NCBI GenBank assembly: GCA_013816805.1
Contig: JACDDS010000012.1
Coordinates: 1-64,000 of the forward strand
Source of the DNA: Chitinophagales bacterium
Lineage (GTDB): Bacteria > Bacteroidota > Bacteroidia > Chitinophagales > UBA10324
Direction: 5' to 3'
DNA length: 64,000 nt
The notes beneath the pieces are model-generated. The model saw only the letters and a program-made list of their open reading frames with translations. It was not told the DNA's origin and searched no databases. Every line of letters starts with the position of its first letter. Position 1 is the stretch's first letter. A program made the position numbers and the translations under genes. This document shows positions 45,774 through 54,360 of this stretch, in pieces.

Positions 45774-46433
45774 ATGACGATCCTCAGCATTTTTGATTTT
45801 TTTAAGGATATTTTTCACCATCCGATGGCAATGTTTAAGCCGGAGGACATTATAAAATATGGTGGCATGCTTTTACTATTTCTGTGCGTTTATGCACAGA
45901 TCGGATTATTTTTTTGCTTTTTTTTACCTGGTGACGCTTTGCTTTTTACAACCGGCGTATTTGTAGCAACCGGAAATTTTGATCAACCAATACTTTCAGT
46001 GTGTATTGTATTGGTAATAGCAGCCTTCATGGGAAATCTTTCTGCTTATATTTTTGGAAGGAAAGCAGGGCCCTTACTTTTTAAACGAAAAGATTCTATC
46101 TTTTTTAAACACGAACATTTAATAACCGCCGATCAGTTTTTCCAAAAAAATGGAGCAATTGCTGTTACCGGATGTTTTTTTCTTCCCATAATAAGAACCT
46201 TTACGCCCGTTATAGCAGGTGTTGTTAAATACCCCTTCCCCAGATTCGTGCTTTGTTCACTTTTAGGAGCTTTGCTATGGATAAATATATTAGTACTTGC
46301 CGGGTATTTCCTGGGAGATGTCCCCTTTGTAGAAAAGAACTTAAAATATATTATACTCGGGATGATCATTGGTCTTACCCTGCCAGTGATTTTGAAAATC
46401 GTTCGCAGTTCCCGCGGAATCAAAACTAAATAA
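45774..46433 (+). CDS. DedA-family membrane protein
   Basis: A 219-residue inner-membrane protein of the DedA/SNARE-associated family, which includes undecaprenyl-phosphate and phospholipid flippases. It shows FFLPGDALLFTTGVF, then GRKAGPLLFKRKDSIFFKHEH, and the re-entrant motif FLPIIRTFTPVIAGVVKYP with the conserved Arg and Pro. Four to five membrane segments. It lies 76 bases before pfkA in the same direction, perhaps co-transcribed. Confidence 0.92.
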   Translation: MTILSIFDFFKDIFHHPMAMFKPEDIIKYGGMLLLFLCVYAQIGLFFCFFLPGDALLFTTGVFVATGNFDQPILSVCIVLVIAAFMGNLSAYIFGRKAGPLLFKRKDSIFFKHEHLITADQFFQKNGAIAVTGCFFLPIIRTFTPVIAGVVKYPFPRFVLCSLLGALLWINILVLAGYFLGDVPFVEKNLKYIILGMIIGLTLPVILKIVRSSRGIKTK

Positions 46434-46509
46434 GTATTGCTGCCTCTCCTGCTTTTTTGAAATACGCTATTATCTCATTTCCTATTTTCGCACTATTATC
46501 AATCAAAAA

Positions 46510-47493
46510 ATGCCCGAAAAAATAAAAACGCTTGGAGTATTAACCTCAGGCGGCGATGCACCTGGAATGAATGCCGCAATACGTGCTGTAGTGAGAACAG
46601 GAATTTATTATGGTTTAAATATAGTGGGTATTATGCGCGGGTTTGAGGGGCTTATAGAAGGAGATTTCTTAGATATGGATTCCAGGTCGGTAAGCAATAT
46701 TATCCATCGCGGAGGCACTATTCTTAAAACAGCCCGAAGTTCTGCTTTTATAACTGTTGAAGGAATGTCAAAAGCATTCGATCAGATCACAGCAAAAAAG
46801 ATTGATGGAATTATTGCAATGGGAGGCGATGGAACATTCAAGGGCGCTTTCGAATTCAGTGAGCGGTATGATGTTCCTTTTATCGGTATACCGTGCACCA
46901 TTGATAACGATTTATATGGTACTGACTATACCGTAGGTTACGATACAGCCATTAATACTGCCATGGAAGCAATAGATAAGATCAGGGATACAGCTGATGC
47001 ACATAACCGTCTTTTTTTTATTGAAGTAATGGGCCGTGATGCGGGTTTTATTGCGATGCGTTGCGGATTGGCAAGTGGTGCAGAAGCTATTATGGTTCCG
47101 GAATTACACATGACTATTGACGAACTGATAGAAAAATTAGATCAGGGTGCAAAAAGAAAAAAGTCTTCCAGTATTGTAATTGTTGCGGAGGGGGATGAGG
47201 AAGGCGGAGCTTTTGAAGTAGCTAAAAAAGTGAAAGAAAAATTCGATTACTACGATACCCGTGTATCTATAATCGGCCATATGCAAAGAGGCGGAAGCCC
47301 CACCTGCCAGGACCGCGTAATAGCGAGCCGCTTTGGGTTTGCCGCAGTGGAAGCACTGCTTAACGGACGGAAAAACGAGATGATAGGTGTAATGCACCAC
47401 GACGTGATTCACACACCTTTTTCTAAAGCAATAAAGCATCACCTTGAAATAAATCCTCAAATGCTTAAGCTGGCTGAAATACTTACTATCTGA
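46510..47493 (+). CDS. pfkA: ATP-dependent 6-phosphofructokinase
   Basis: Glycolytic kinase that converts fructose-6-phosphate to the 1,6-bisphosphate. It has 327 residues, the standard bacterial length. ATP loop TSGGDAPGMNAAIRA (12-26), GGDGTFKGA near 104, the catalytic block IPCTIDNDLYGTDYTVG near 135, and the C-terminal GHMQRGGSPTCQDRV. Gly after GGDG (GGDGT) indicates ATP rather than pyrophosphate use. Dihydroorotase follows 65 bases downstream. Confidence 0.98.
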   Translation: MPEKIKTLGVLTSGGDAPGMNAAIRAVVRTGIYYGLNIVGIMRGFEGLIEGDFLDMDSRSVSNIIHRGGTILKTARSSAFITVEGMSKAFDQITAKKIDGIIAMGGDGTFKGAFEFSERYDVPFIGIPCTIDNDLYGTDYTVGYDTAINTAMEAIDKIRDTADAHNRLFFIEVMGRDAGFIAMRCGLASGAEAIMVPELHMTIDELIEKLDQGAKRKKSSSIVIVAEGDEEGGAFEVAKKVKEKFDYYDTRVSIIGHMQRGGSPTCQDRVIASRFGFAAVEALLNGRKNEMIGVMHHDVIHTPFSKAIKHHLEINPQMLKLAEILTI

Positions 47494-47558
47494 TGCCTTA
47501 CGTGAGTGTAGTCAGTCTGAATTTCTGCACACATCTTTAATCCCGAAATCCAAATTCT

Positions 47559-48917
47559 ATGAGAAGTCTTGTTATAAGGAATGCGTCTATAGTGAATGAG
47601 GGAAAAATATTTATTTCCGATCTGTTGATTAAAAACGGGCATATAGAAAATATTAACCCGCAGATAACAATAAAAGAAGCATTCACAGAAATTAATGGTG
47701 AAGGAAAATATTTATTGCCTGGAATTATTGATGACCATGTCCATTTTCGTGAACCAGGCTTAACGCAGAAGGCAACTATCTACTCCGAATCTAAGGCCGC
47801 AATAGCCGGAGGTGTTACATCTTTTATGGAGATGCCTAATAGCATTCCTGCTGCAGTTACTCATGAATTGCTGGAGCAGAAATATCAAATAGCGCAAACC
47901 ACATCGCTTGCTAATTTTTCATTTTATCTGGGAGCAACCAATGAAAACCTTGAAGAAATAAAAAGGACGGATGCCGGAAAAATCTGCGGGGTTAAAATTT
48001 TTATGGGATCCTCAACAGGACAATTATTGGTAGATGATACATTAGCGCTGGAAAACATCTTCAGATTTGCTCCTGCTTTGATAGCAGCACATTGCGAAAC
48101 AGAGCAAATAATCAAATTAAATGAACAGCTTTTAAAAGATAAGTATGGCCTTGGTATACCCATTACATCTCATCCGGTTATCAGAAACGAAGAAGAATGC
48201 TTTTTATCTTCCAAAACTGCTATTGAGCTGGCAAATAAATACGATTCAAGGCTTCATGTTCTTCACATTTCAACGGAAGAAGAAACTGCACTCTTCTCTA
48301 ATCAAACACTTCTTGATCAAAAAAAAATTACAGCTGAAGCGTGTGTGCATTATCTCTGGTTCACAGCCGGTGATTATGACCGGCTAGGGCCTCAGATAAA
48401 ATGCAACCCTGCAATAAAAGAATCACGCCACAGAGATAAACTTCTTCAAGCCATCATTGACGACCGTATAGACCTAATAGCTACAGATCACGCTCCTCAT
48501 ACGTGGGATGAAAAATATACAATGGCCGAAGGCAATACTATCAATTATTTCAAATCTCCATCCGGCCTTCCTTTAATCCAGCATTCGCTTAACATTATGG
48601 TTGAACTATACAGGAGTGGCAAAATTTCACTGGAAAAAATTGTTGAAAAAATGTGCCATGCCCCAGCTACTTTATTCCGGGTAAAAAAGCGCGGCTTCAT
48701 CAGAGAAGGATATTTCGCGGATTTAGTGCTGCTGGATTTGAACACTTCTTTTATTGTGAAAAAAGAAAATATACTGTATAAATGCGGATGGTCACCGCTT
48801 GAGAATACAACTTTTCACGGAAGTATTACGCATACATTTGTAAACGGACGATTGGTTTTTGCAAATGGATTATTTGATGAAAGCATAAATGGAATGAGGC
48901 TTTTATTTAACCATTGA
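47559..48917 (+). CDS. pyrC: Dihydroorotase
   Basis: Third step of pyrimidine synthesis (carbamoyl-aspartate to dihydroorotate). It has 452 residues, class I. Zinc ligands in DHVHFREPG near residue 61, the carboxylated-lysine strand VKIFMGSSTG near 145, LIAAHCET near 170, RLHVLHISTEEE near 230, and the catalytic aspartate in IATDHAPHTWDEK near 308. Full motif set, so it should be active rather than a PyrX-type pseudoenzyme. It is the last intact gene before the decayed operon. Confidence 0.95.
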   Translation: MRSLVIRNASIVNEGKIFISDLLIKNGHIENINPQITIKEAFTEINGEGKYLLPGIIDDHVHFREPGLTQKATIYSESKAAIAGGVTSFMEMPNSIPAAVTHELLEQKYQIAQTTSLANFSFYLGATNENLEEIKRTDAGKICGVKIFMGSSTGQLLVDDTLALENIFRFAPALIAAHCETEQIIKLNEQLLKDKYGLGIPITSHPVIRNEEECFLSSKTAIELANKYDSRLHVLHISTEEETALFSNQTLLDQKKITAEACVHYLWFTAGDYDRLGPQIKCNPAIKESRHRDKLLQAIIDDRIDLIATDHAPHTWDEKYTMAEGNTINYFKSPSGLPLIQHSLNIMVELYRSGKISLEKIVEKMCHAPATLFRVKKRGFIREGYFADLVLLDLNTSFIVKKENILYKCGWSPLENTTFHGSITHTFVNGRLVFANGLFDESINGMRLLFNH

Positions 48918-49149
48918 ATCTCACTTCTGAATTAGTTATCAGAACAGAATAATCATGTTTTTTATAGATGGTATCATTTCTGCTCACTTGGGATTATGTC
49001 CACGTCAGTTAGAAAATTTTTAGATCCAGCGGGAAATCCTGATCCGGTAAATTCATTGTACGCATTCGCTCTGAATATTATTTATAATATGCTTCTAAAC
49101 TTCACGCTAATATTGCATTAGTCGCTGAAGATTCCTTTAACATTTTATG

Positions 49150-49495
49150 CTAAAAATAATATGAGCCTATAAGTACAGCTACAGGAAGAAGAACAGGCAG
49201 CCATCCTGTTACCGGGTCACCTACAGCTACGCTGGAATAAATAGCACCAATTAAATCATATGAAAAGCCCGCATAAGCCCACTCCTTAATTCCAGGATAA
49301 CCAGAATGAGTATTGCGATTACACCCAATAACTTTGCTATCCCTATAAAAGGAATAAAATAAGCCGGATAACCCAGATGCTCAGTTACCATTTTAACTTC
49401 ATCGGCCATACTAATTACATCCGGAATTGAGGGTGCCAGCATTAATGCTGCAAGCAGCTTAGTTAGCACTCAATAAATTGTTTTGTTTTTTTAAT
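49150..49495 (-). pseudogene. DoxX-like membrane protein, frameshifted
   Basis: Read in three frames on the minus strand this is a DoxX-like small membrane protein: KKTKQFI near the start, then LTKLLAALMLAPSIPDVISM through GYPAYFIPFIGIAKLLGVIA, and after a missing C near 49295 IKEWAYAGFSYDLIGAIYSS to GSYYF and a stop. A second lesion lies near 49472, and the initiation codon appears changed. The middle frame alone would give a 72-residue fragment. It is the most decayed member of the group. Confidence 0.75.
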
Positions 49496-49623
49496 GTTTA
49501 TCCATTTAAATTTTAGATGCTGGCAGTAAAGTTCACCATCCTTACAGATTAATGTACAGGACTGCCAGCCGTTATTTGTTGTAGTTTTTTTGTTTAATGC
49601 TTTATTAATCTTGTCCGCGTGCT

Positions 49624-50012
49624 TTAACTGTTCTGACTATAATTATAATTTACCATCCATTGAACACCGAACTTGTCGGTAAGCATTCCAAAGTAAGCAC
49701 CCCAAAACATTTTTTCAAGTGGCATGGTAACTTCTCCACCAGATGAAAGGCCTTTGAATAAATGGTTTGCTTCGGACCGAATTTAACCTGTGGCATACTT
49801 TCCAATACATCAGTACCCATAAGAAGGTTGCTTCCTATCGGTAAAGCAACGTGCATAATTTTCTCGCGATCATTTGCCGATATCTTGTCTGCTTCAGGTG
49901 TATCCTTTAAACGTTGAAGCGTTGTAAATTCTCCGCCAAATACTGATTTGTAAAAATTAAATGCTTCTTCCGTATTACCATTAAAGTTTAGATAAGAATT
50001 AATTGTTGCCAT
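49624..50012 (-). pseudogene. VOC (glyoxalase/PhnB-like) protein, frameshifted
   Basis: The first 77 or so codons are a normal VOC domain (INSYLNFNGNTEEAFNFYKS with FGGEFTTLQRLKDTP). After QVKFGPKQTI the frame breaks, with the loss of some internal codons near 49760. The correct ending resumes in another frame as LFKGLSSGGEVTMPLEKMFW and then DKFGVQWMVNYNYSQNS to the stop at 49624. The unshifted frame yields an unrelated 35-residue tail. The likely parent is a PhnB-like metalloenzyme of unknown substrate. Confidence 0.8.
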
Positions 50013-50126
50013 TTTTTTATTTTAAGAGTTAGATAATGAATTGTCTTTTCCTTTCTACCCTGTTTATTGTCGCTGCATCCATTTGCATTCCTTCCCAAGG
50101 TGTCTCGATAAACCTGAGATCCCGGG

Positions 50127-50605
50127 CTATGATTTTTCAAGAATATTTTTTAAATTAAAAAAGGCTTGTTTGTAAATCCTGACCTAGCATATTATCTATA
50201 TAGAGATTCATAAAATTCATAGGGTATGGATTTCTGCCTTTCATTCCCCATTTTAATTTTGTTTGATTATCAGTAACATTCTCTGCATTCATATAGATAT
50301 CAGCGGTATTTTCAAAAGGTTTTTTGAAACGTACTTTCATGTTTATTCTTTGCCATCCTTTATCCTTTCAATTTCCTGTTCTCCTTTACCAACCTCGTTA
50401 TTCTGACTGTCCCAGGCATATAAAAAACCTACGGTGCCATCCGTTCCTTTAAATTGTTTTTTCATCAAAGGGTCTGTCATTATCCACTTATTATAATTAT
50501 CCTGGTTTTTTAGATATTTCACATATCCGTTATAAATGATGCTCCAATAAGAGGTATAGCGATAACAATGGTTCTTGCGATTATGAGTTTTTTTAAGGTT
50601 TTCAT
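50127..50605 (-). pseudogene. SRPBCC (polyketide cyclase-like) protein, three frameshifts
   Basis: The frames join into one START-like protein: MKTLKKLIIARTIVIAIPLI (membrane anchor), then a missing T near 50545, NGYVKYLKNQDNYNKWIMTD to RIKDGKE, a missing base near 50345, MKVRFKKPFENTADIYMNAE through YIDNMLGQDLQTSLF, and an extra T near 50160 before NLKNILEKS and its stop. All three lesions are single-base and two sit in T runs. The parent would be about 160 residues long. Confidence 0.8.
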
Positions 50606-50723
50606 TTTTATGGTTTGATGTTTACAGTTAAAAATTTGTTATGGCTCCTGATTGTGAAAAAGTTTGGTGGTTGTTCTTAATTAAACCTGACAGTGAAATT
50701 TATCTGAAGTTCTCATTATTAAT

Positions 50724-51111
50724 TTATTTAGATGAATTATGGGCAATAGCAGCAATTAACAGATTTTTTAAAGCCTGCTTATTTATGGTATCGCCTTCGT
50801 AAAACCTTACAGACCGGGAAATTTTAGCATCATGTCCGGCGTTAAAAAGTTTCTGCGGATCTTCAAGTGCGGCGCCCTGAAAAAAATTAATCCCTACATT
50901 ATCCTTGAAAAGCTGCTACACCGCAAACCAGACCATTGTGCGACCAGACTGCCGTATTCCACTTCCATTCTTCAACTATTTCCGGATTAGTGTTCCGAAT
51001 GAACTCAAGTAACTGGGCAAACAATTTTCCCCGCCAGTCAGCAAGCTCTCCAATGCGGGCGGTGATTAGCTCAGACGGACTTTTATTTACTTTTAAAATT
51101 GGTTTCTTCAT
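50724..51111 (-). pseudogene. DUF1801-domain protein, frameshifted
   Basis: The first 68 codons (KKPILKVNKSPSELITARIG, then WRGKLFAQLLEFIRN and EWKWNTAVWSHNGLVC) are a DUF1801 (YdhG-like) protein. An extra T near 50907 stops the frame; corrected, it continues AFKDNVGINFFQGAALEDPQ, then LFNAGHDAKISRSVRFYEGD and a HNSSK ending. One base is the only fault, so this gene may have died recently. Confidence 0.8.
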
Positions 51112-51212
51112 GCTGTGTTCTTTATTAATATTTAATTCCTGAAAAATTCTGATACTTTACTTAATTTTTAAAACCTGGTTTCTCAACATCTTTCACGGCC
51201 TCAGCACCATTC

Positions 51213-51707
51213 TCACATGTATTTCATGGCTTCGTAACCTAATAACCTTCTCCATAAAGCTATTTGCCCTAAAATATTTGCTTCCCGATAAATAATAAAG
51301 GTGATCATATCAAAAAAGGTCATGGTGATACCGGGCATTTCGAAAGGACTATTCAATTTATTATCATTTATATTAACGAATGCTTCTCTTAACTTAGGGC
51401 TGGTACTTTCCCAATCGCTTTCAAAGGTGCTTAGTTTGGGATAAGTAATATTGTCCTGAATGCCTTTATTATTTTTAAATAATTCATTGGCTGCCTGTTG
51501 TTGATCTATTCCAAGACTTCTAGCTATTTCAGACCGCTGCTGAACCAGACTGCCAGTTAACCAGGCAATGTGATTTGCTTTTGTATTTAAGCGGCTATGC
51601 GCATCTTTATCAGAAATGCCATCCAGCGCTTTAGTAAAAAATGCTGTGTGCATATCGTATAATACAATAAGGGAGAACATTCTATTGCTTTCTGTTTGTG
51701 TTTCCAT
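51213..51707 (-). CDS. DinB-like family protein
   Basis: A 164-residue four-helix protein of the DinB/YfiT type. Putative metal or thiol-cofactor histidines are in KANHIAWLTGSLVQQR, but the usual C-terminal His pair (HEAYHxGQ) reads REANILGQIALWRR here, so a standard third ligand seems missing and the protein may have no metal. It is the only intact gene of the minus-strand group that continues with DUF1801, SRPBCC, VOC and DoxX remnants. A -7 box (TAACTTTG on the minus strand) lies 20 bases ahead of its ATG. Confidence 0.8.
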   Translation of the reverse strand: METQTESNRMFSLIVLYDMHTAFFTKALDGISDKDAHSRLNTKANHIAWLTGSLVQQRSEIARSLGIDQQQAANELFKNNKGIQDNITYPKLSTFESDWESTSPKLREAFVNINDNKLNSPFEMPGITMTFFDMITFIIYREANILGQIALWRRLLGYEAMKYM

Positions 51708-51727
51708 TTTAAGTTGTTTTATAAATG

Positions 51728-51735
51728 CAAAGTTA
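51728..51735 (-). promoter_or_regulatory. -7 promoter box before the DinB-like gene
   Basis: The minus strand reads TAACTTTG, a perfect TAnnTTTG, 20 bases before the DinB-like ATG. A matching -33 TTTG is not obvious. It would have driven the whole group of small genes down to the DoxX remnant. Confidence 0.4.
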
Positions 51736-51803
51736 CTGTCATAAAATAGTTATTATAGGTGCTTTTGCGGCAGTTAGAGGGTAATTTGCGCCATGATTTT
51801 TCA

Positions 51804-51811
51804 TAATTTTG
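51804..51811 (+). promoter_or_regulatory. -7 promoter box before the GlxA-type regulator
   Basis: TAATTTTG ends four bases before the regulator ATG, with TTTG at 51785-51788 but a short 15-base spacer. If used, the message is leaderless. The divergent arrangement with the DinB-like promoter 70 bases away allows the regulator to control both. Confidence 0.4.
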
Positions 51812-51815
51812 AATC

Positions 51816-52802
51816 ATGAAACATATTTCTATTCTCGTTCCCAATAAAGCAATTTTAGGCAGCCTTGAGGGATCCCGACAGTTGCTGACACAAGTAAACG
51901 AGTTTTTTAAAGCTAAGCAGGAGCCCCCATTGTTTAAAGTCCAACTGGTGGGGCTTGACAATGAGACTTCTGTAAGCGGTGGCCTTTTTACTGTAAATGC
52001 TGATGCCGTATTGAATGATATAAAAAAAACAGACCTTATAATTATTCCGGCATTGGATGGAGATATAACAGAGGCTATTGATAAAAATCGTGATTTTATT
52101 CCCTGGATAATAAAGCAATATAACAACGGAGCTGAAGTGGCAAGCCTTTGCTTAGGAGCCTTTTTATTGGCTTCAACAGGTTTATTAAAAGGAAGAAAAT
52201 GTGCCACGCATTGGATGGCTGAAAATCAATTTCTCCGGATGTTTCCTGAAGTAAACCTGGTAACTGAAAAGATTATTACTGATGAACTCGGTATATATTC
52301 CAGCGGAGGAGCTTTTTCTTACTTGAACCTTATATTATACCTGATTGAAAAATATGCGGGCCATGAAATAGCCGTTCTTTCTGCTAAAGTATTTGCAATA
52401 GAAATAGAAAGGGATAACCAGTTATCGTTCACTATTTTTCAGGGTCAGAAAGGACATGATGATGAACCTATAAAGAAGGCCCAGGAATTTATAGAGAAAA
52501 ATTTCCATGAAAAAATAACCGTTGAGCAATTGACTTCCATGTTTGCTTTCAGCCGCAGAAATTTTGAACGGAGGTTTAAAAAAGCGACCTCTAACACAGT
52601 ATCAGAATATATACAACGAGTAAAAATTGAAGCCGCAAAATTAAGCCTGGAATCTTCCCGCGAAAATGTGAATGGTGCTATGTATAACGTAGGCTATACT
52701 GATCCGAAAGCTTTCCGGAATACATTCAAAAAGATTACAGGATTATCGCCTATAGAATATAAAAATAAATATAACCGGGAAATGAGTTATCAGCATGTAT
52801 AG
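51816..52802 (+). CDS. GlxA-family transcriptional regulator (DJ-1/PfpI plus AraC HTH)
   Basis: A 328-residue regulator. Residues 1 to about 190 are a DJ-1/PfpI-type domain (ISILVPNKAILG at the start, the nucleophile-elbow Cys in VASLCLGAFLLASTG and the following ATHWM). From about 220 comes an AraC-type double helix-turn-helix ending NVGYTDPKAFRNTFKKITGL. The DJ-1 part is probably a ligand sensor. It is divergent from, and likely controls, the DinB-like gene and its decayed neighbours; these families (DinB, DUF1801, SRPBCC, VOC, DoxX) are often found together with such regulators in Bacteroidota. Confidence 0.92.
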   Translation: MKHISILVPNKAILGSLEGSRQLLTQVNEFFKAKQEPPLFKVQLVGLDNETSVSGGLFTVNADAVLNDIKKTDLIIIPALDGDITEAIDKNRDFIPWIIKQYNNGAEVASLCLGAFLLASTGLLKGRKCATHWMAENQFLRMFPEVNLVTEKIITDELGIYSSGGAFSYLNLILYLIEKYAGHEIAVLSAKVFAIEIERDNQLSFTIFQGQKGHDDEPIKKAQEFIEKNFHEKITVEQLTSMFAFSRRNFERRFKKATSNTVSEYIQRVKIEAAKLSLESSRENVNGAMYNVGYTDPKAFRNTFKKITGLSPIEYKNKYNREMSYQHV

Positions 52803-52851
52803 CTTAGACGAAATATTCTGTAGGGTTGCAATTGAAAAGGTGAGCTTATTC

Positions 52852-53637
52852 TTATAATGAATCAGAACTGACGGTAACTTTCTCATCAATCCATTCACTA
52901 ATATATTCAGCCACTTCTTCCCATCCAGGCTGGCCGCAAATGTAATGGCCGCGATTAGGAAACTCTTTATAGGCACTAATGCTTCCTTTATCTGTGTATG
53001 CCTTACTGTTTTTCTCATTTAATTCAGGAGGTATTATTTCGTCAATTTCGCCCCCAATAAAAAGCAGTGGAGAATGTGGGGTGGCAAGATCCACATGCCT
53101 GTCTTCCATCATGCAATCACGAAGTATATTGCGGCTGTCGTGAGTGGCAGTCTTTTCATATTCACGATTCGACTCTTCCATGGACATTGCATTGGCAAAA
53201 TTCTTATGAAAACCTTCAGCTGTCATTAAATAGGGCTCATCACCTTTTAATGGATTGGCTATAGACATACTGTTTCTAAAAAAGCCCCAATCGAAAGCAA
53301 GCATTTTATTTGGAGCAACTGAATCAATACAAATACCTGCAACACCTAATCCTTTATTAATTAACGTTTGTACAATCAAGCCTCCCACTGAGTGTCCGAT
53401 CAAAATGGCATCTGGATTCTTTGCTGTAATATCTCCAAATTTCTTAATCACAGTTTGAAGCCCTAATGTTCCTAACCCATCCGGTATATTTCTTCTTAGT
53501 TCAGAAGGTTCTCCTTCGTGAAAAGGCCATGATTGCACAATGCAATTGTAACCCACCCGTTCAAAAAAAATAACCCAATTCTCCCAGCTTTTATCATTTT
53601 GAAACATTCCGTGGATAAATATTATTGTTTTAGTCAT
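52852..53637 (-). CDS. Alpha/beta hydrolase
   Basis: A 261-residue alpha/beta-hydrolase of the AB_hydrolase_1/6 kind. The oxyanion region is IIFIHGMFQND near residue 5, the nucleophile Ser83 is in IGHSVGGLIVQ, the acid is probably Asp in FIGGEIDEIIP, and the histidine is in RGHYICGQPGW. There is no signal peptide. The substrate is unknown; a lipase/esterase or haloperoxidase-like role fits. It ends convergently with the GlxA-type regulator. Confidence 0.88.
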   Translation of the reverse strand: MTKTIIFIHGMFQNDKSWENWVIFFERVGYNCIVQSWPFHEGEPSELRRNIPDGLGTLGLQTVIKKFGDITAKNPDAILIGHSVGGLIVQTLINKGLGVAGICIDSVAPNKMLAFDWGFFRNSMSIANPLKGDEPYLMTAEGFHKNFANAMSMEESNREYEKTATHDSRNILRDCMMEDRHVDLATPHSPLLFIGGEIDEIIPPELNEKNSKAYTDKGSISAYKEFPNRGHYICGQPGWEEVAEYISEWIDEKVTVSSDSL

Positions 53638-53756
53638 AAGGAGTAGAACTGAAATAAAGTCTTTTATTAAGATATATTAGCCAGATAACTGATCCACCTA
53701 AAAAGGATACAAATACTTCACATATAAATTGTGTATAATGATTAAATAAAGAGAGT

Positions 53757-53793
53757 AAAAAAAAATAGCCTGGTATTTCTGTTCACAGGCCAT
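53757..53793 (-). terminator. Terminator of the YciF-type gene
   Basis: On the minus strand TGGCCTG and CAGGCTA form a 7-base-pair stem (one G-T) with a 13-base loop, followed by nine T. It lies 26 bases past the stop of the DUF892 gene. Confidence 0.75.
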
Positions 53794-53818
53794 TATTATT
53801 CAGCATAATTAATAACCG

Positions 53819-54316
53819 TTAAGCAGTTTGCGCTCTCTGATTTATTATATTTTTAGCCAGAAAATTCAACTTCGTGTCAGCTTGTTGCTCTTCCTGTAAT
53901 ATCATTCGCAATTTGGATGCAACGGCGTCATAACCCAGCATTTCGGCGTAGCAAGCTGCGGAGCCATAACCGGATATTTCATAATGCTCTACCTTTTGTG
54001 AACCGGCAATTATAGCCGCGTCGAGCGCTTCGTCGGTTACGTCTTTACTCATTACCTTTTCCCCTTCTTCAATGATTCCTTTCATACCCGGGTTGAAATC
54101 TCCTTCGGGATCTATTCCGAATTGCTTTGCTATAAATTCCATTGCTACTTTATGCTGATCAGTTTCAGCCAGGTGAAATGCGAGGCTATTTTTTAATGCC
54201 GGATGTTTCGCCTTCTCAATCATTTTTGGTATGGCTTCTACCAGCAATTTTTCAGCACTCCACAACACCTGTATTTCATGGTAGAAAAGGTCTTCCAGGT
54301 CATTTATTTCTTTCAT
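53819..54316 (-). CDS. Ferritin-like DUF892 (YciE/YciF) protein
   Basis: A 165-residue four-helix protein of the YciF family, stress-induced and ferritin-like. Helix A begins LEDLFYHEIQVLWSAEKLLV, with metal-type Glu/His residues; others are in FHLAETDQHKVAMEF and QKVEHYEISGYGSAACYAEML. It lies in a stress-gene neighbourhood, next to a zinc dehydrogenase on the same strand and 44 bases away. Iron storage or peroxide defence is the family guess. Confidence 0.93.
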   Translation of the reverse strand: MKEINDLEDLFYHEIQVLWSAEKLLVEAIPKMIEKAKHPALKNSLAFHLAETDQHKVAMEFIAKQFGIDPEGDFNPGMKGIIEEGEKVMSKDVTDEALDAAIIAGSQKVEHYEISGYGSAACYAEMLGYDAVASKLRMILQEEQQADTKLNFLAKNIINQRAQTA

Positions 54317-54360
54317 AATTTCTATTTTAATTGTTTACAGATAAAGATTCATTATGTAAT

